Assembly (NCBI GenBank): GCA_027490155.1 | Contig: JAIXYP010000069.1 | Coordinates: 186,001 to 250,000, forward strand | Direction: 5' to 3' | DNA from: Cytophagaceae bacterium | GTDB taxonomy: Bacteria > Bacteroidota > Bacteroidia > Cytophagales > Flexibacteraceae | DNA length: 64,000 nt | In this document: one piece after another, positions 44,454-53,654 of the stretch | Layout of the letters: each line of letters begins with the position of its first letter | Position numbering within the stretch: position 1 is the first letter of the stretch | Notes under the pieces: model-generated | Databases searched by the model: none | Told to the model about the DNA's origin: nothing | The model's input: the letters and a program-made list of their open reading frames with translations, nothing else | Made by a program: the position numbers and the translations under genes

Positions 44454-45227
44454 ATGTCCAGATCCGGAAACATAACCTCTTACATGGCTTATCATGCCAA
44501 ATCGATCCGAAGTTGGATGGGTTGGGGTGGGTTGTTGATGTTGGCCGCAGCGTTTGCTATCAATCTCGGCCTGGTCATCAGCCCAACCATTGTTGGCGTC
44601 GAGCCCTATCAGGTTCCGCTGGCCTTGCAAGGTATCGTTATCAAGGCATACTCGGAACTTTATCTGGCCATCTATGCTGATTTTGTCGTCATGATCGTCG
44701 GTTTGCAGTTTGGGGCCTTTTGGCAGAATGGGCTATATGGCCAAATCATTGGTCAAACCAATAGTTTTGCCAAGGTCTTTTACTACCAATGGATTTACCT
44801 GCTGACTTGGGTTCCTATCCTGATGATTTTGGTCACGTTTGGGGGGCTGTTTGTTTGCAAATTTGTACACCCAGAGTACATCGAGCTGGCGCTTAACTCA
44901 GTAATGGTGCAGGATGCATTGGCCTATCTGCCAAGTTTAATGGGCAAGGGGTTGATTATGCTCGCTCTGGTTAACTACTTCCGGAACGTCTGGGGTGTTG
45001 CAATTTATGGGGTAGGACTTTGGGCTGAGTCGATCATTAAGGGTTTGAATCAAGATTTTGGCTACTGGTTACCGCTTAATATCTTGGGCCAAGTACATCA
45101 TGCTACCTGGATGACCAGCCGGGCACTATGGGCCTATGCTGCGTACATCCTGATTTTTTCGGCCATATTATACATTGCCTGTAATCGCTTGGCCAGCAGG
45201 ATCATTACCGATAAGGCAATAGCCTAG
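44454..45227 (+). CDS. Integral membrane protein, ABC-2 permease-like topology
   Basis: The 257-residue protein has six hydrophobic segments (about residues 24-43, 70-92, 112-137, 150-172, 178-195 and 225-245) and no signal peptide or soluble domain. The size and six-helix layout resemble ABC-2 type permeases, but no ATP-binding partner gene is nearby and no permease signature is clear. It is divergent from the TPR-CHAT gene with 157 bp between annotated starts, so the two might be co-regulated; this is an inference. Confidence 0.6.
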   Translation: MSRSGNITSYMAYHAKSIRSWMGWGGLLMLAAAFAINLGLVISPTIVGVEPYQVPLALQGIVIKAYSELYLAIYADFVVMIVGLQFGAFWQNGLYGQIIGQTNSFAKVFYYQWIYLLTWVPILMILVTFGGLFVCKFVHPEYIELALNSVMVQDALAYLPSLMGKGLIMLALVNYFRNVWGVAIYGVGLWAESIIKGLNQDFGYWLPLNILGQVHHATWMTSRALWAYAAYILIFSAILYIACNRLASRIITDKAIA

Positions 45228-45402
45228 GCAAAGGTTATTAAGGCCAGTCTTGCCGCATGCTGCCGAATCAGTGATATCGCGCTTGGTCCTGCCAAAGTAA
45301 CGCATAAATACGCTTTAGGGTTATCTGACACCGACTTTTGCAATCAGCTAAGTCTGGTGGCTGTTGAAAATGACGATTTTGATCGACCCAACAATACCAT
45401 AG

Positions 45403-45996
45403 ATGCATCAACCATTGCCAGTAGGCAACATTCGCAAGCAGCTACTGCTCACGATCAGCTTCATCGCCCTGACCTTGGTCGGGATGGAGGTTTGGCGCAG
45501 TGCGCAGTATAAGGCCCTTAGCCATTCGGACTTGCCTTTGCGCGATAGCACCCTGATGTCACTATCGGAGGTACTGCCAGCTTCCCCAGAGGCAGCGAGC
45601 AAAATTACGGTCATCAAGGTCTGGGCCACTTGGTGCTACTTCTGCAAGGAAGAGGCCCCCGAACTCCTGACCCTTACCAAACGCTATCGAGGTGATAAAA
45701 TTAACTTCTTGGGCATTACGTCCGAGCCAAAAGACTCTGTCCGGAAATACCTAGACTATAAATCCAACCTCAAACCAGTAGAGGATGGATATGAGCTGGT
45801 TGCCAACCAAAAGAGGTTAGTGGGCCTCCTCTTGCAGGATCATTTTGATCGTTTTGGGGACGACTATCGGAATGCTGTGCCTATCCATATTATCTTGAGC
45901 CAGGGCCGCATCGTATACTTTTTTGCTGGTGGAATCGGGCTTGAGACAAGGCTCCAGATGCAGGAGGTGCTAGACCGCGAATTAGCCTCTATCTAG
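45403..45996 (+). CDS. TlpA-like thioredoxin-fold protein, membrane-anchored
   Basis: The 197-residue protein has one N-terminal membrane segment (about residues 13-30) and a thioredoxin fold with the redox pair WATWCYFCKEE (C78, C81) and a cis-Pro at VPIHII (P160). It is expected to be tethered to the periplasmic side of the inner membrane and to reduce or oxidise cysteines, as TlpA/ResA/DsbE proteins do. The CYFC spacer is not the common CPPC or CEPC, so the redox potential is hard to guess. It stands alone. Confidence 0.88.
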   Translation: MHQPLPVGNIRKQLLLTISFIALTLVGMEVWRSAQYKALSHSDLPLRDSTLMSLSEVLPASPEAASKITVIKVWATWCYFCKEEAPELLTLTKRYRGDKINFLGITSEPKDSVRKYLDYKSNLKPVEDGYELVANQKRLVGLLLQDHFDRFGDDYRNAVPIHIILSQGRIVYFFAGGIGLETRLQMQEVLDRELASI

Positions 45997-46060
45997 GCTT
46001 GCAAGCCAGCCTAAAGATCCCGTCCAGAATCAACTTCGACGAGATATTGCTCATTAGCAA

Positions 46061-47392
46061 TTAGGTTTGAGGATCCTGCAATCCACTTTGTTCGTGCCTC
46101 TCTTTGTTGATGCCCCATAATCCCGCTGTGACGAGCCCGATGAGCAAAATACCTGCCTCACGGTTAATCATACATTCGGTGCTGAGGCAAAGTGTTAGGT
46201 AGAGCAACCAGATCAGTAGCAGATAGAATTGGTGTTTAATTGCCAGATAGGCCAATGTACCGAGCCAACAAAACATGAGCAAAAGGCCAAGGATGCCTAT
46301 CTGGAGCCAAAACTCTAGGAATTGATTATGCGGATTGTATTGCAAATGACAATAACCAATTCCGACCAAGCAATAATGCCGATATAGCGCATCCTGCACC
46401 CCTCCTGTCCCGACCCCTAGTAGCCAATTACTGTTTTCGGCGAGGGATTGGCCAACCACCTGCCAGATCTGGAGGCGGGTCCGGAAACTCTCGATAATCC
46501 AGAATGGTTGTGTCGCAGTTTTTCCACTACTAACAACGCCAGAGTGATCGACCAAATCTGCACCTGCTAATAGGGTAGGGGTGACGATCATCAATAACAA
46601 CCATATCAAACCAAAACCACCAGTTATACCAAGGGCCCATTTTGTGTGTTTTTTGATCCTGAGAAGGATGACTAGGCTTCCAACACCAAGTGCCAAAACC
46701 AGGCTAATGGCGCTCATTTTGGCATAGACCACTAAGGATAGGGTCATCAGCAAGGCCGCCAATGCTATACCAAGTTGGGCTTCCGTTTTGGTATAGACGT
46801 CAGACAAGGGATCTGCCTCCCCCCAAGGCCAATAGCTGGCTAATAACATAGCCCCTGCACCAAGCAGATAGGGTGCTAAATAGGGTCGCTCGAGTGCAGA
46901 TAATATCTCGACATAACAGATGGGGCAATCTTGCAGCCAGACCAAGCCTTCTCGGTTCATCCATCCGAACACGGCCAAAGCGCTAAACCCAAATACCCAG
47001 CTGATCCTGCGCCATTGGACGAGTTTTTGGGGTTTCAGCATCAGCACTAGCGGAATCCATAACAGACCAAGCCTTGTACTTACGTAATGGATACCCTCGG
47101 GCAAATTATTGGACTTCAGGAGCCACAAGATCTGTATTAGGTAGATCATGACCCATGGTCCAATCCACCATATCCCTGCTTTCAGCCGCCGAATTGAGGT
47201 TACAAAAGGTGTCCCCAATATGCCGACCACGATCAATAAAATCGAGAAGATTGAAGTGAACCTCGTCGACTGTACTTGCCCCCAGGGCATCACCAAGGCC
47301 AACAAAAGCCAAAGCACATGGTTGAACTTTTCATACCAGTCGGCTGGCAAGAACAACGGGAGCTGCTGACGTCGGAAATAGATGGTAGGCAT
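46061..47392 (-). CDS. O-antigen ligase family protein
   Basis: The 443-residue protein has about ten to twelve transmembrane segments and one larger periplasmic loop (around residues 275-350). The loop is followed by YNPHNQFLEFWLQIGILGLL, the PHNxFLE motif of the Wzy_C/O-antigen ligase family (WaaL or polymerase). These enzymes join or polymerise undecaprenyl-linked glycans on the periplasmic face. It is consistent with the polysaccharide genes at the start of the window, although they are 45 kb away. Confidence 0.88.
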   Translation of the reverse strand: MPTIYFRRQQLPLFLPADWYEKFNHVLWLLLALVMPWGQVQSTRFTSIFSILLIVVGILGTPFVTSIRRLKAGIWWIGPWVMIYLIQILWLLKSNNLPEGIHYVSTRLGLLWIPLVLMLKPQKLVQWRRISWVFGFSALAVFGWMNREGLVWLQDCPICYVEILSALERPYLAPYLLGAGAMLLASYWPWGEADPLSDVYTKTEAQLGIALAALLMTLSLVVYAKMSAISLVLALGVGSLVILLRIKKHTKWALGITGGFGLIWLLLMIVTPTLLAGADLVDHSGVVSSGKTATQPFWIIESFRTRLQIWQVVGQSLAENSNWLLGVGTGGVQDALYRHYCLVGIGYCHLQYNPHNQFLEFWLQIGILGLLLMFCWLGTLAYLAIKHQFYLLLIWLLYLTLCLSTECMINREAGILLIGLVTAGLWGINKERHEQSGLQDPQT

Positions 47393-47456
47393 CAGGGAGT
47401 GTCAGGCTGTGGCTTTTGCTTTGCGTTGTGGGTGCTGGCAGAGAGAGGGGCTGTAC

Positions 47457-47936
47457 CTACCGAATGCGGTCCATCGACCGTACCAATTTTTCGTCACTCC
47501 TGATGAGGCGGTTGGCGGCATAGTTAAAGATCAAGGCTACTAGTGGTAGATAAAATCCAATTTCGCGAGTGCCGAGGGACTTGAGCCCGATGTTCTGCTC
47601 GATCGTAATCGCACTATGATAGAAGGTCAGGCCCAGGAACCCTGCTATAACCAAAGTGTTAGCGAAGCCAAGCCATAGCTGCATTTTACGGTTCCGGAAA
47701 CTAATGAGGCTATAGACAGAAATGCCGGCCGCAATCAGGGCCAAGCCACCTACATAGATGACATTCTGACTGCTCAGGACAGCACCGGCTGAATCGGTCC
47801 GGACGATTTGTTGAGCAGTGAGCAGCAGTTGTTCTTTGCTGACCTCGTCAACCTTGACGTATAGTGGCAAAAACAGAACTGCTACCATCAGGGTAGCGAT
47901 AATGGCTAGCAAGACGGATTGAACACGTTGTATCAT
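47457..47936 (-). CDS. DUF4293 family membrane protein
   Basis: The 159-residue protein begins MIQRVQSVLLAIIATLMVAV and has four hydrophobic segments, as in the DUF4293 family found only in Bacteroidota. The function is unknown. It lies 64 bp upstream of the O-antigen ligase gene on the same strand and may be cotranscribed with it. Confidence 0.85.
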   Translation of the reverse strand: MIQRVQSVLLAIIATLMVAVLFLPLYVKVDEVSKEQLLLTAQQIVRTDSAGAVLSSQNVIYVGGLALIAAGISVYSLISFRNRKMQLWLGFANTLVIAGFLGLTFYHSAITIEQNIGLKSLGTREIGFYLPLVALIFNYAANRLIRSDEKLVRSMDRIR

Positions 47937-48217
47937 GTATCTGATCGAGGTAATTTAAGAAGGTCAGCTACCCAGAAGACCTGGGTTTTGAGGCCGCAAG
48001 ATACGGACGACAAGACGATTGCGACACAGATTGTTCCGCTGGCCCGTAGCAAGGGTTAATCCATCTAGCATGTCCATAGCTTAGGCATGACCAAGGGCTT
48101 CGAATTGGAGCTCCTTTGGTGTGTACGGGGGCATATCCAATCACCTCAATAGGTTAGATAGCAGCAACCCCAAAGCCTACCTATATATAGGTGTATTTTG
48201 GTAGGGTAGATTGGGGC

Positions 48218-49096
48218 CTATCGTTTACCGAAAATCAGCGGATGTTTAACGTTTTGGTAGGACTCGATGTCAAGCTCGACAGCACCAACAAAAAGCTCGG
48301 CCCGGATCTTGAGCGGAATGCGATTGTCGTCGTCGCTGATATAGAATTTGACAGAGTTCTCGCCGGCGAAGACACCGTTTTCGGGCATCAGAGGCTGCAG
48401 CTTTATGCAGTTGATGTAGCCAAGCGGTGTCTTGATCCGCTCCTTACCTTTGTACCTAATCCGGAAGATATAGGTTTGGTTTTCGTAAATCCCCGTCAAC
48501 GTGATCATCGTTTCTGGGGCTAGGTTGTTATAGTCCAGCAGCCGGAGGTAATAGTAGCCTGTAATCATGTCCAGGGTGTTGGGCTGGAGCGTAACCTCGC
48601 CGACTGGAGGTGATGATGAAGTGACGGTAGCCTTGCCTGCAGGATAATCGAAGGCGATCTCCTCGTTTTTGCTGTAGTTGTTCTCCTTAATGTTGCGGTA
48701 GAATTTATGGGGCATAATGGCAGCCGTGTCCACAAATGCACCCCAGACATCTCTAATAGTCGTGATCTGTTTGACGAGGCCAGAGCTAACCCCTGTGACC
48801 TCGATGCGGTAACAACGGCGGTTATTAATGTTATAGGTGTCGTCATTGACCTGCATAACGGCCTGGCCAGCCGTGAACCAACCATAGTGGACTCGGTAGC
48901 TGATCTTCTCGCCCCGGCCGAAGGCATTGTTAACCACCGGACGTAGCGTTATAGCCTTCCGATCTGTCGGTTTTGTGGTTGCGATGTTTGTTTGGGTCTG
49001 GGCCAAAGCAATGCTACTACTGCCACTGATGGCCAAGGTACAGACCACAATCGTCAAGAGTGCCCTAATGATTGGCCAACCAGACGTTAAGGTCAT
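48218..49096 (-). CDS. DUF3108 family protein, periplasmic
   Basis: From the ATG at 49096 the product has 292 residues with a signal peptide (GWPIIRALLTIVVCTLAISG, cleaved after ALA). The mature protein matches the DUF3108 pattern: GEKISYRVHYGWFTAGQAVM, then RCYRIEVTGVSSG, VTLQPNTLDMITGYYYLRLL and the C-terminal IPLKIRAELFVGAVELDI. It is probably a beta-barrel-like periplasmic or outer membrane protein of unknown function. Longer starts up to 49222 lie at or before a possible promoter element (TAGGTTTG, 49231-49224) and precede the signal peptide, so they are rejected. Confidence 0.85.
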   Translation of the reverse strand: MTLTSGWPIIRALLTIVVCTLAISGSSSIALAQTQTNIATTKPTDRKAITLRPVVNNAFGRGEKISYRVHYGWFTAGQAVMQVNDDTYNINNRRCYRIEVTGVSSGLVKQITTIRDVWGAFVDTAAIMPHKFYRNIKENNYSKNEEIAFDYPAGKATVTSSSPPVGEVTLQPNTLDMITGYYYLRLLDYNNLAPETMITLTGIYENQTYIFRIRYKGKERIKTPLGYINCIKLQPLMPENGVFAGENSVKFYISDDDNRIPLKIRAELFVGAVELDIESYQNVKHPLIFGKR

Positions 49097-49429
49097 CGGT
49101 AGGTTGGGGCCAAGGCCCTGGAAGCACAAGTGCATCTGGGGTGCTGCTGTGCGTGTTATTGGCGTTTGGGGACAGGGAGTTAGGCTCATGTAAGGGGCTA
49201 GGAAGTGCACAACGACTGTCATGCAAACCTATTGCCAAAAGTAGTTGCTTAGCAATAGCTTAACAGCTGTTATTATTTTTTAACCATCTGTTTGTAAATC
49301 AGCCCAATACCCTTACCTTTGCAGTCCTTTAACGCACACCAGCCATGTGTGCCTCTTAAAGTTTGTTCTATTTGGGTTCTCGCACGGCTAAATGTGGCCT
49401 GCTCCCCTTCAACCAAAAAGACACCTGAT
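49097..49429. other. Divergent regulatory region between the DUF3108 gene and the ribosomal operon
   Basis: This 333-bp stretch carries the rplC operon promoter (49291-49321), a roughly 100-nt transcribed leader with a 6-bp hairpin GCACAC/GTGTGC (49334-49352), and a minus-strand TAGGTTTG element (49231-49224) for the DUF3108 gene. rpsJ, which normally precedes rplC, is absent. Confidence 0.6.
49291..49321 (+). promoter_or_regulatory. Promoter of the rplC-rpsN ribosomal protein operon
   Basis: TTTG at 49291-49294, a 19-bp spacer and TACCTTTG at 49314-49321 match TTTG-N19-TAnnTTTG exactly. The predicted transcription start near 49328 leaves a leader of about 100 nt before the rplC start codon. 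Confidence 0.78.
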
Positions 49430-50047
49430 ATGTCTGGCATAATTGGCAGAAAAATCGGCATGACGAGCATCTTCGATGCCGATGGAAAAAGTGTCGCGTG
49501 TACCGTCATCGAGGCAACGCCTAACGTAGTGACGCAAGTACGCACCGACGAGACTGACGGCTACTCAGCAGTCCAGCTCGGTTTCGGCGACAAAAAAGAA
49601 AAGCACACTCCACGTGCTCAGCAAGGCCATTTCAAGAAGGCTGGCTGCACCCCCAAGAAAAAACTTGTCGAGTTCCGCGAGTTTGACGGGCCATCAACAC
49701 TAGGCGCCACGATCGACGTGAGCATCTTCAGTGTTGGTGACGTTGTCGAAGTCGTTGGTACGTCTAAAGGCAAGGGCTTCCAGGGTGTTGTCAAGCGCCA
49801 CGGATTTAGTGGTGTTGGTGGCCAAACCCACGGCCAGCACAACCGCGGACGTCACCCCGGCTCGATCGGTGCGTGTTCGTACCCCGCTCGTGTGTTCAAA
49901 GGCACTCGTATGGCCGGTCGTACCGGTAACGATCGTGTCAAGATCCAAGGCCTTAAGGTCATGCAGGTAATGCCAGAAAACAACCTCATCGTTGTTAGCG
50001 GTTCAATACCTGGTGCTAAAAATTCATTTGTCATCCTCGAAAAGTAG
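49430..50047 (+). CDS. rplC: 50S ribosomal protein L3
   Basis: From the ATG at 49430 the product has 205 residues and begins [20 protein letters not shown], the normal L3 start. It holds the core [23 protein letters not shown] loop region that reaches the peptidyl transferase centre. L3 is an early assembly protein of the large subunit. It is the first gene of the operon here because rpsJ is missing upstream. A longer frame from 49319 begins inside the -7 element and is rejected. Confidence 0.97.
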   Translation: MSGIIGRKIGMTSIFDADGKSVACTVIEATPNVVTQVRTDETDGYSAVQLGFGDKKEKHTPRAQQGHFKKAGCTPKKKLVEFREFDGPSTLGATIDVSIFSVGDVVEVVGTSKGKGFQGVVKRHGFSGVGGQTHGQHNRGRHPGSIGACSYPARVFKGTRMAGRTGNDRVKIQGLKVMQVMPENNLIVVSGSIPGAKNSFVILEK

Positions 50048-50054
50048 TCCTGCC

Positions 50055-50687
50055 ATGGAAGTTAAAGTCCTTAACAAAGCTGGTCAGGATACTGGCCGTA
50101 CGGTAAACTTGCCAGAAGAGATTTTTGGCATTACCCCAAATCAGCAAGCGCTCTACCTAGACGTCAAGCAATACCTAGCCAATCAGCGCCAAGGTACGCA
50201 TAAGTCCAAAGAACGCGCCGAGATCTCCCGCACTACCAAAAAGCTCAAGAAGCAAAAAGGTACTGGTGGCGCTCGTGCTGGTAGCATGAAGTCTCCGTTG
50301 TTCGTAGGTGGTGGCCGTGTATTCGGTCCACGTCCGCGCGACTATCACTTCAAGCTCAACCGCAAACTGAAAGAGTTAGCACGTCGTTCGGCCCTATCGG
50401 CCAAGACTGCTGCTGGTGTGGTAATCGTAGTCGAAGATTTCACGATCGAGACACCGAGCACCAAACAATACATCTCGTTCCTTGCTGGGCTCCAGGTTTC
50501 GGCCAAGAAGACCCTACACATTTTGCCAGAGTCTAACCAAGGTGTTGTGCTTAGCAGCCGTAACCTCGCCAAAGCGAAGGTCACTACTGTCAACCACCTG
50601 AGCACCTACGAGTTGATCAACGCTGACCGTTTGGTCATTAGCGAGCAATCTGTGGCCAAGATCATCGCCCACTTTCAACAAGCATAA
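50055..50687 (+). CDS. rplD: 50S ribosomal protein L4
   Basis: The 210-residue protein from the ATG at 50055 begins MEVKVLNKAGQDTGRTVNLP and contains KLKKQKGTGGARAGSMKSPL and GGGRVFGPRPRDYHFKLNRK, the extended loop that lines the exit tunnel. In many bacteria L4 also represses its own operon by binding the leader; whether this holds here is not known. It lies 7 bp after rplC. Confidence 0.97.
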   Translation: MEVKVLNKAGQDTGRTVNLPEEIFGITPNQQALYLDVKQYLANQRQGTHKSKERAEISRTTKKLKKQKGTGGARAGSMKSPLFVGGGRVFGPRPRDYHFKLNRKLKELARRSALSAKTAAGVVIVVEDFTIETPSTKQYISFLAGLQVSAKKTLHILPESNQGVVLSSRNLAKAKVTTVNHLSTYELINADRLVISEQSVAKIIAHFQQA

Positions 50688-50714
50688 CCACCCTCTAAAC
50701 ACACAGAACTGACA

Positions 50715-51002
50715 ATGGACATTCTCAAGAAACCCATTATCAACGAAAAGTTCGCTAAGCTCAATGAGCTAGGTGTTTACGGTTTCGTTGTGGCTCGTAA
50801 GGCCAATAAAATTGAGATCCGCAAAGCCGTAGAGCAGATGTACGGTGTAAATGTCGATAAAGTACGTACCATCAATGTGTTGGGCCGTGTCAAAAATCGG
50901 ATTACAAAGGGTCGTTTCATCACCGGAAAAACTCAGAGCTACAAGAAGGCGATCGTGACCCTTACCAAGGGAGATGTGATCGACTACTTTGGTGACATCT
51001 AA
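50715..51002 (+). CDS. rplW: 50S ribosomal protein L23
   Basis: The 95-residue protein has the L23 core: IINEKFAKLNELGVYGFVVA, then NKIEIRKAVEQMYGVNVDKV and a basic extended loop. L23 sits at the tunnel exit and docks trigger factor and SRP. The length is normal. It is in its standard place between rplD and rplB. Confidence 0.97.
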   Translation: MDILKKPIINEKFAKLNELGVYGFVVARKANKIEIRKAVEQMYGVNVDKVRTINVLGRVKNRITKGRFITGKTQSYKKAIVTLTKGDVIDYFGDI

Positions 51003-51011
51003 ATCACACAT

Positions 51012-51018
51012 AGGAGGA
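51012..51018 (+). promoter_or_regulatory. Strong Shine-Dalgarno sequence of rplB
   Basis: AGGAGGA lies 7 nt before the rplB ATG at 51026. The other ribosomal protein genes in this operon show no such purine box, as is usual in Bacteroidota. Confidence 0.65.
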
Positions 51019-51025
51019 GATTATC

Positions 51026-51856
51026 ATGGCGCTCAAAAAACTAAAGCCCGTAACCCCCGGCACCCGTCACAGGATTGCCCCTGCCTTCGAGGAGCTGACA
51101 TCAACCAGCAACAAGCCCGAGAAATCGCTTGTTACTGCGATTCGCAAAACTGGTGGTCGTAACAACGACGGCCGCATGACCATGCGCCAAATTGGCGGTG
51201 GGCACAAGCGTGCTTATCGTATCATCGACTTCTTCAGGCAGAAGGATGGTGTGCCAGCCACTGTTAAGTCGATCGAATACGATCCGAACCGTACGGCACA
51301 CATCGCTTTGTTGTTTTATGCTGATGGCGAGAAACGCTACATCATAGCACCAAAAGGTCTTAAAGTTGGTGCGCAAGTTTTGTCAGGCGAAGCTATAGCC
51401 CCCGAGCTAGGCAACGCCCTGCCACTATCTGCTATCCCACTCGGTACCATTATCCACAACATCGAGCTTCGTCCTGGCAAAGGAGGCTCTATCGCTCGGA
51501 GTGCTGGCAACTATGCCCAGCTACTAGCCCGTGACGGTAGGTATGCAACGCTCAAGATGCCAAGTGGCGAGATGCGCAACGTCCTCGTGACCTGCCGTGC
51601 TACGATTGGTTCTGTTAGCAATGCAGACCACATGAACGTTAGCATCGGTAAAGCCGGACGTAACCGCTGGCTAGGCCTTAGGCCACGTGTCCGTGGTGTC
51701 GCGATGAACCCAGTCGATCACCCAATGGGTGGTGGCGAAGGTCGCTCATCTGGCGGTCAGCCACGCAGCCGTAATGGTCTGCTAGCTAAGGGCAAGAAAA
51801 CACGCTCGCCCAAAAAGTATTCTGACAAATTGATCATCAGCCGTAGGAAGAAATAA
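51026..51856 (+). CDS. rplB: 50S ribosomal protein L2
   Basis: The 276-residue protein has the L2 signatures [20 protein letters not shown] and, near the C-terminus, [20 protein letters not shown] with the His needed for peptidyl transfer. It is required for subunit association. The gene starts 23 bp after rplW and has an unusual strong Shine-Dalgarno sequence. Its stop codon is directly followed by the rpsS start codon. Confidence 0.98.
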   Translation: MALKKLKPVTPGTRHRIAPAFEELTSTSNKPEKSLVTAIRKTGGRNNDGRMTMRQIGGGHKRAYRIIDFFRQKDGVPATVKSIEYDPNRTAHIALLFYADGEKRYIIAPKGLKVGAQVLSGEAIAPELGNALPLSAIPLGTIIHNIELRPGKGGSIARSAGNYAQLLARDGRYATLKMPSGEMRNVLVTCRATIGSVSNADHMNVSIGKAGRNRWLGLRPRVRGVAMNPVDHPMGGGEGRSSGGQPRSRNGLLAKGKKTRSPKKYSDKLIISRRKK

Positions 51857-52135
51857 ATGGGACGTTCGCTGAAAAAAGGGCCTTATATAGACGCCCGACT
51901 CGACAAAAAGGTAGGAGTGATGAATGAGGGTGGCAAGAAAACCGTGGTGAAAACCTGGTCTCGCCGCTCGATGATTTCGCCAGATTTTATCGGCCATACC
52001 TTTGCAGTGCACAACGGGAACAAGTTCATCCCGGTCTATGTGACTGAGAACATGGTAGGGCACAAACTAGGCGAGTTTGCCCCAACTCGCAATTTCCGTG
52101 GCCACGTTGCCAAGAAAGATAAGGGCAAACGCTAA
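51857..52135 (+). CDS. rpsS: 30S ribosomal protein S19
   Basis: The 92-residue protein begins [19 protein letters not shown] and contains [20 protein letters not shown] and [17 protein letters not shown], all typical of S19. It binds the head of the 30S subunit near the A site. It abuts rplB without spacing, which suggests translational coupling. Confidence 0.98.
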   Translation: MGRSLKKGPYIDARLDKKVGVMNEGGKKTVVKTWSRRSMISPDFIGHTFAVHNGNKFIPVYVTENMVGHKLGEFAPTRNFRGHVAKKDKGKR

Positions 52136-52194
52136 TTTCTCACCTCTGGGTGACGCTTTGCGACATAAGCCTCTCGCCTTAACACTAAAGCTAA

Positions 52195-52548
52195 ATGGAA
52201 GCTATAGCTCGTTTAAATAACATACCGACCTCGCCGCGCAAGATGCGCCTCATTGCCGATCTCATTCGGGGCATGAAGGTAAACGCAGCGCTGAACCTGC
52301 TCAAGTTTCAGCCTCAGCATGGTGCGATCAAGATGGAAAAACTGCTTATTAGCGCAGTAGCCAACTGGACGCAGAAAAATCCTGATGCTAGCATCGAGGA
52401 GGCTGAGTTATACGTAAAAACCGTGATGGTTGACGAAGGTCGTATGCTGAAACGCCTACGCCCTGCGCCGCAAGGCCGTGCGCACCGTGTGCGTAAGCGC
52501 AGTAATCACATCACGATAGTAGTGGACGAAAAAGCCCTGGTAGCCTAA
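52195..52548 (+). CDS. rplV: 50S ribosomal protein L22
   Basis: The 117-residue protein begins [20 protein letters not shown] and has the tunnel-lining beta-hairpin region with [21 protein letters not shown]22 forms part of the exit tunnel constriction. Length is normal. It follows rpsS after 59 bp. Confidence 0.97.
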   Translation: MEAIARLNNIPTSPRKMRLIADLIRGMKVNAALNLLKFQPQHGAIKMEKLLISAVANWTQKNPDASIEEAELYVKTVMVDEGRMLKRLRPAPQGRAHRVRKRSNHITIVVDEKALVA

Positions 52549-52571
52549 TACCATAACCAGATAATCAAGCA

Positions 52572-53453
52572 ATGGGACAAAAAATAAACCCCGTAGGTTT
52601 TCGTCTTGGCATCATCAAAGGCTGGGACAGCAACTGGTTTGGTGGCAATAACTTTGCCGACAAACTAGTAGAAGACGAGAGAATCCGGAAGTATGTATCG
52701 GCTCGTATCCCGAAAGGGGGCATCTCTCGTGTTATCATCGAACGCACCCTTAAGCGTATCACCCTCACGATCAACACTGCCCGTCCGGGTGTTGTTATCG
52801 GTAAAGGTGGCGCCGAGGTTGACAAGATCAAGGAAGAGCTCAAGAAAATCACTGGCAAAGATGTTCAGATCAACATCTACGAAATTAAGCGTCCTGAGGT
52901 TGATGCTCGCCTAGTTGGCGAAAGCATTGCTCAGCAACTTGAAGCCAGGATTAGCTTCCGCCGTGCCATGAAACAAGCCATCAGCAGCGCGATGCGTGTT
53001 GGCGCTCAAGGCATCAAAGTAAAACTCAGCGGACGTCTTGGTGGTGCCGAAATGGCCCGTACCGAGATGTACAAAGAAGGCCGTATCCCGTTGCACACCT
53101 TGCGTGCAAACATTGACTACGCAATCTCGGAAGCCCTAACCGTTTACGGCAAGATAGGCATCAAAGTATGGGTGTTCACTGGCGAGATCTATGGCAAACC
53201 AGATCTTAGCCCTAACGCTAGCAACCAAGAAGCCAACCTAGTAGGTGGCGGTTTCGAAGGTAACAACCGTGGCGGTGACGACCGTGGACAGCGCCGTGGT
53301 GGCGGTGGCCGTGGTGGTAACGACCGTGGAGGAGCTGGTGGTGGAGGCCGTGGTCCTGGTGGCCCAGGTGGTCGTCCGGGCGGTGGCCCAGGCGGCGGTG
53401 GCAATCGCCCTGGTGGTGGTGCTGGCCGTGGCCCAGGAGGACCTCGTCGCTAG
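52572..53453 (+). CDS. rpsC: 30S ribosomal protein S3 with Gly/Arg-rich C-terminal extension
   Basis: The 293-residue protein has the normal S3 core: [20 protein letters not shown], the KH domain loop VIGKGGAEV (75-83) and the C-terminal [13 protein letters not shown] (198-210). After residue 225 there is an extra tail of about 68 residues made almost only of Gly, Arg, Pro, Asn and Asp in RGG-like repeats. Typical bacterial S3 is about 210-240 residues. The tail is in frame and ends at a normal stop, so it is probably real. It is unlikely to be structured and could bind RNA. Confidence 0.97.
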   Translation: MGQKINPVGFRLGIIKGWDSNWFGGNNFADKLVEDERIRKYVSARIPKGGISRVIIERTLKRITLTINTARPGVVIGKGGAEVDKIKEELKKITGKDVQINIYEIKRPEVDARLVGESIAQQLEARISFRRAMKQAISSAMRVGAQGIKVKLSGRLGGAEMARTEMYKEGRIPLHTLRANIDYAISEALTVYGKIGIKVWVFTGEIYGKPDLSPNASNQEANLVGGGFEGNNRGGDDRGQRRGGGGRGGNDRGGAGGGGRGPGGPGGRPGGGPGGGGNRPGGGAGRGPGGPRR

Positions 53454-53555
53454 TCATCGGTTTAACCGCTGATCTGCGACAAGCAGCCCCCCTCAATACA
53501 TGGTAGCGTTCGGCCTTGCTTAGCAGAACAGACCTCAAACAAACAATCAATGACC

Positions 53556-53585
53556 AGTACCCCTGTTAAGTCTCGCAGGGGTACT
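53556..53585 (+). terminator. Hairpin inside the ribosomal operon, between rpsC and rplP
   Basis: AGTACCCCTG (53556-53565) pairs perfectly with CAGGGGTACT (53576-53585) around a 10-nt loop. Only TTAT follows, so it is not a strong terminator; it may be an attenuator or an mRNA processing/stability element. It lies in a 201-bp gap in an otherwise tight operon. A second small hairpin (GGTGG/CCACC) is just downstream. Confidence 0.5.
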
Positions 53586-53654
53586 TTATGGTCCGCATGG
53601 TGGCTTCGCAAACCACCCGCTGCAATGTTATCGAGACACTAACACGACAAACCG

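Noticed and set aside
48165-48215. Hairpin-like CCTATATATAGG region downstream of the DUF3108 gene
   Set aside because: A palindrome is visible, but there is no T run in the right place, so I did not call a terminator.
48191-48523. Plus-strand frame of 110 codons
   Set aside because: It is antisense to the 3' half of the DUF3108 gene and looks like a shadow of its codon pattern.
49319-49429. N-terminal extension of rplC from a TTG start
   Set aside because: It would begin inside the predicted -7 promoter element, and L3 proteins begin at MSGIIGRK.
53218-53550. Minus-strand frames rich in Pro and His opposite the rpsC tail
   Set aside because: They are antisense reflections of the Gly/Arg-rich repeat codons of the S3 tail.
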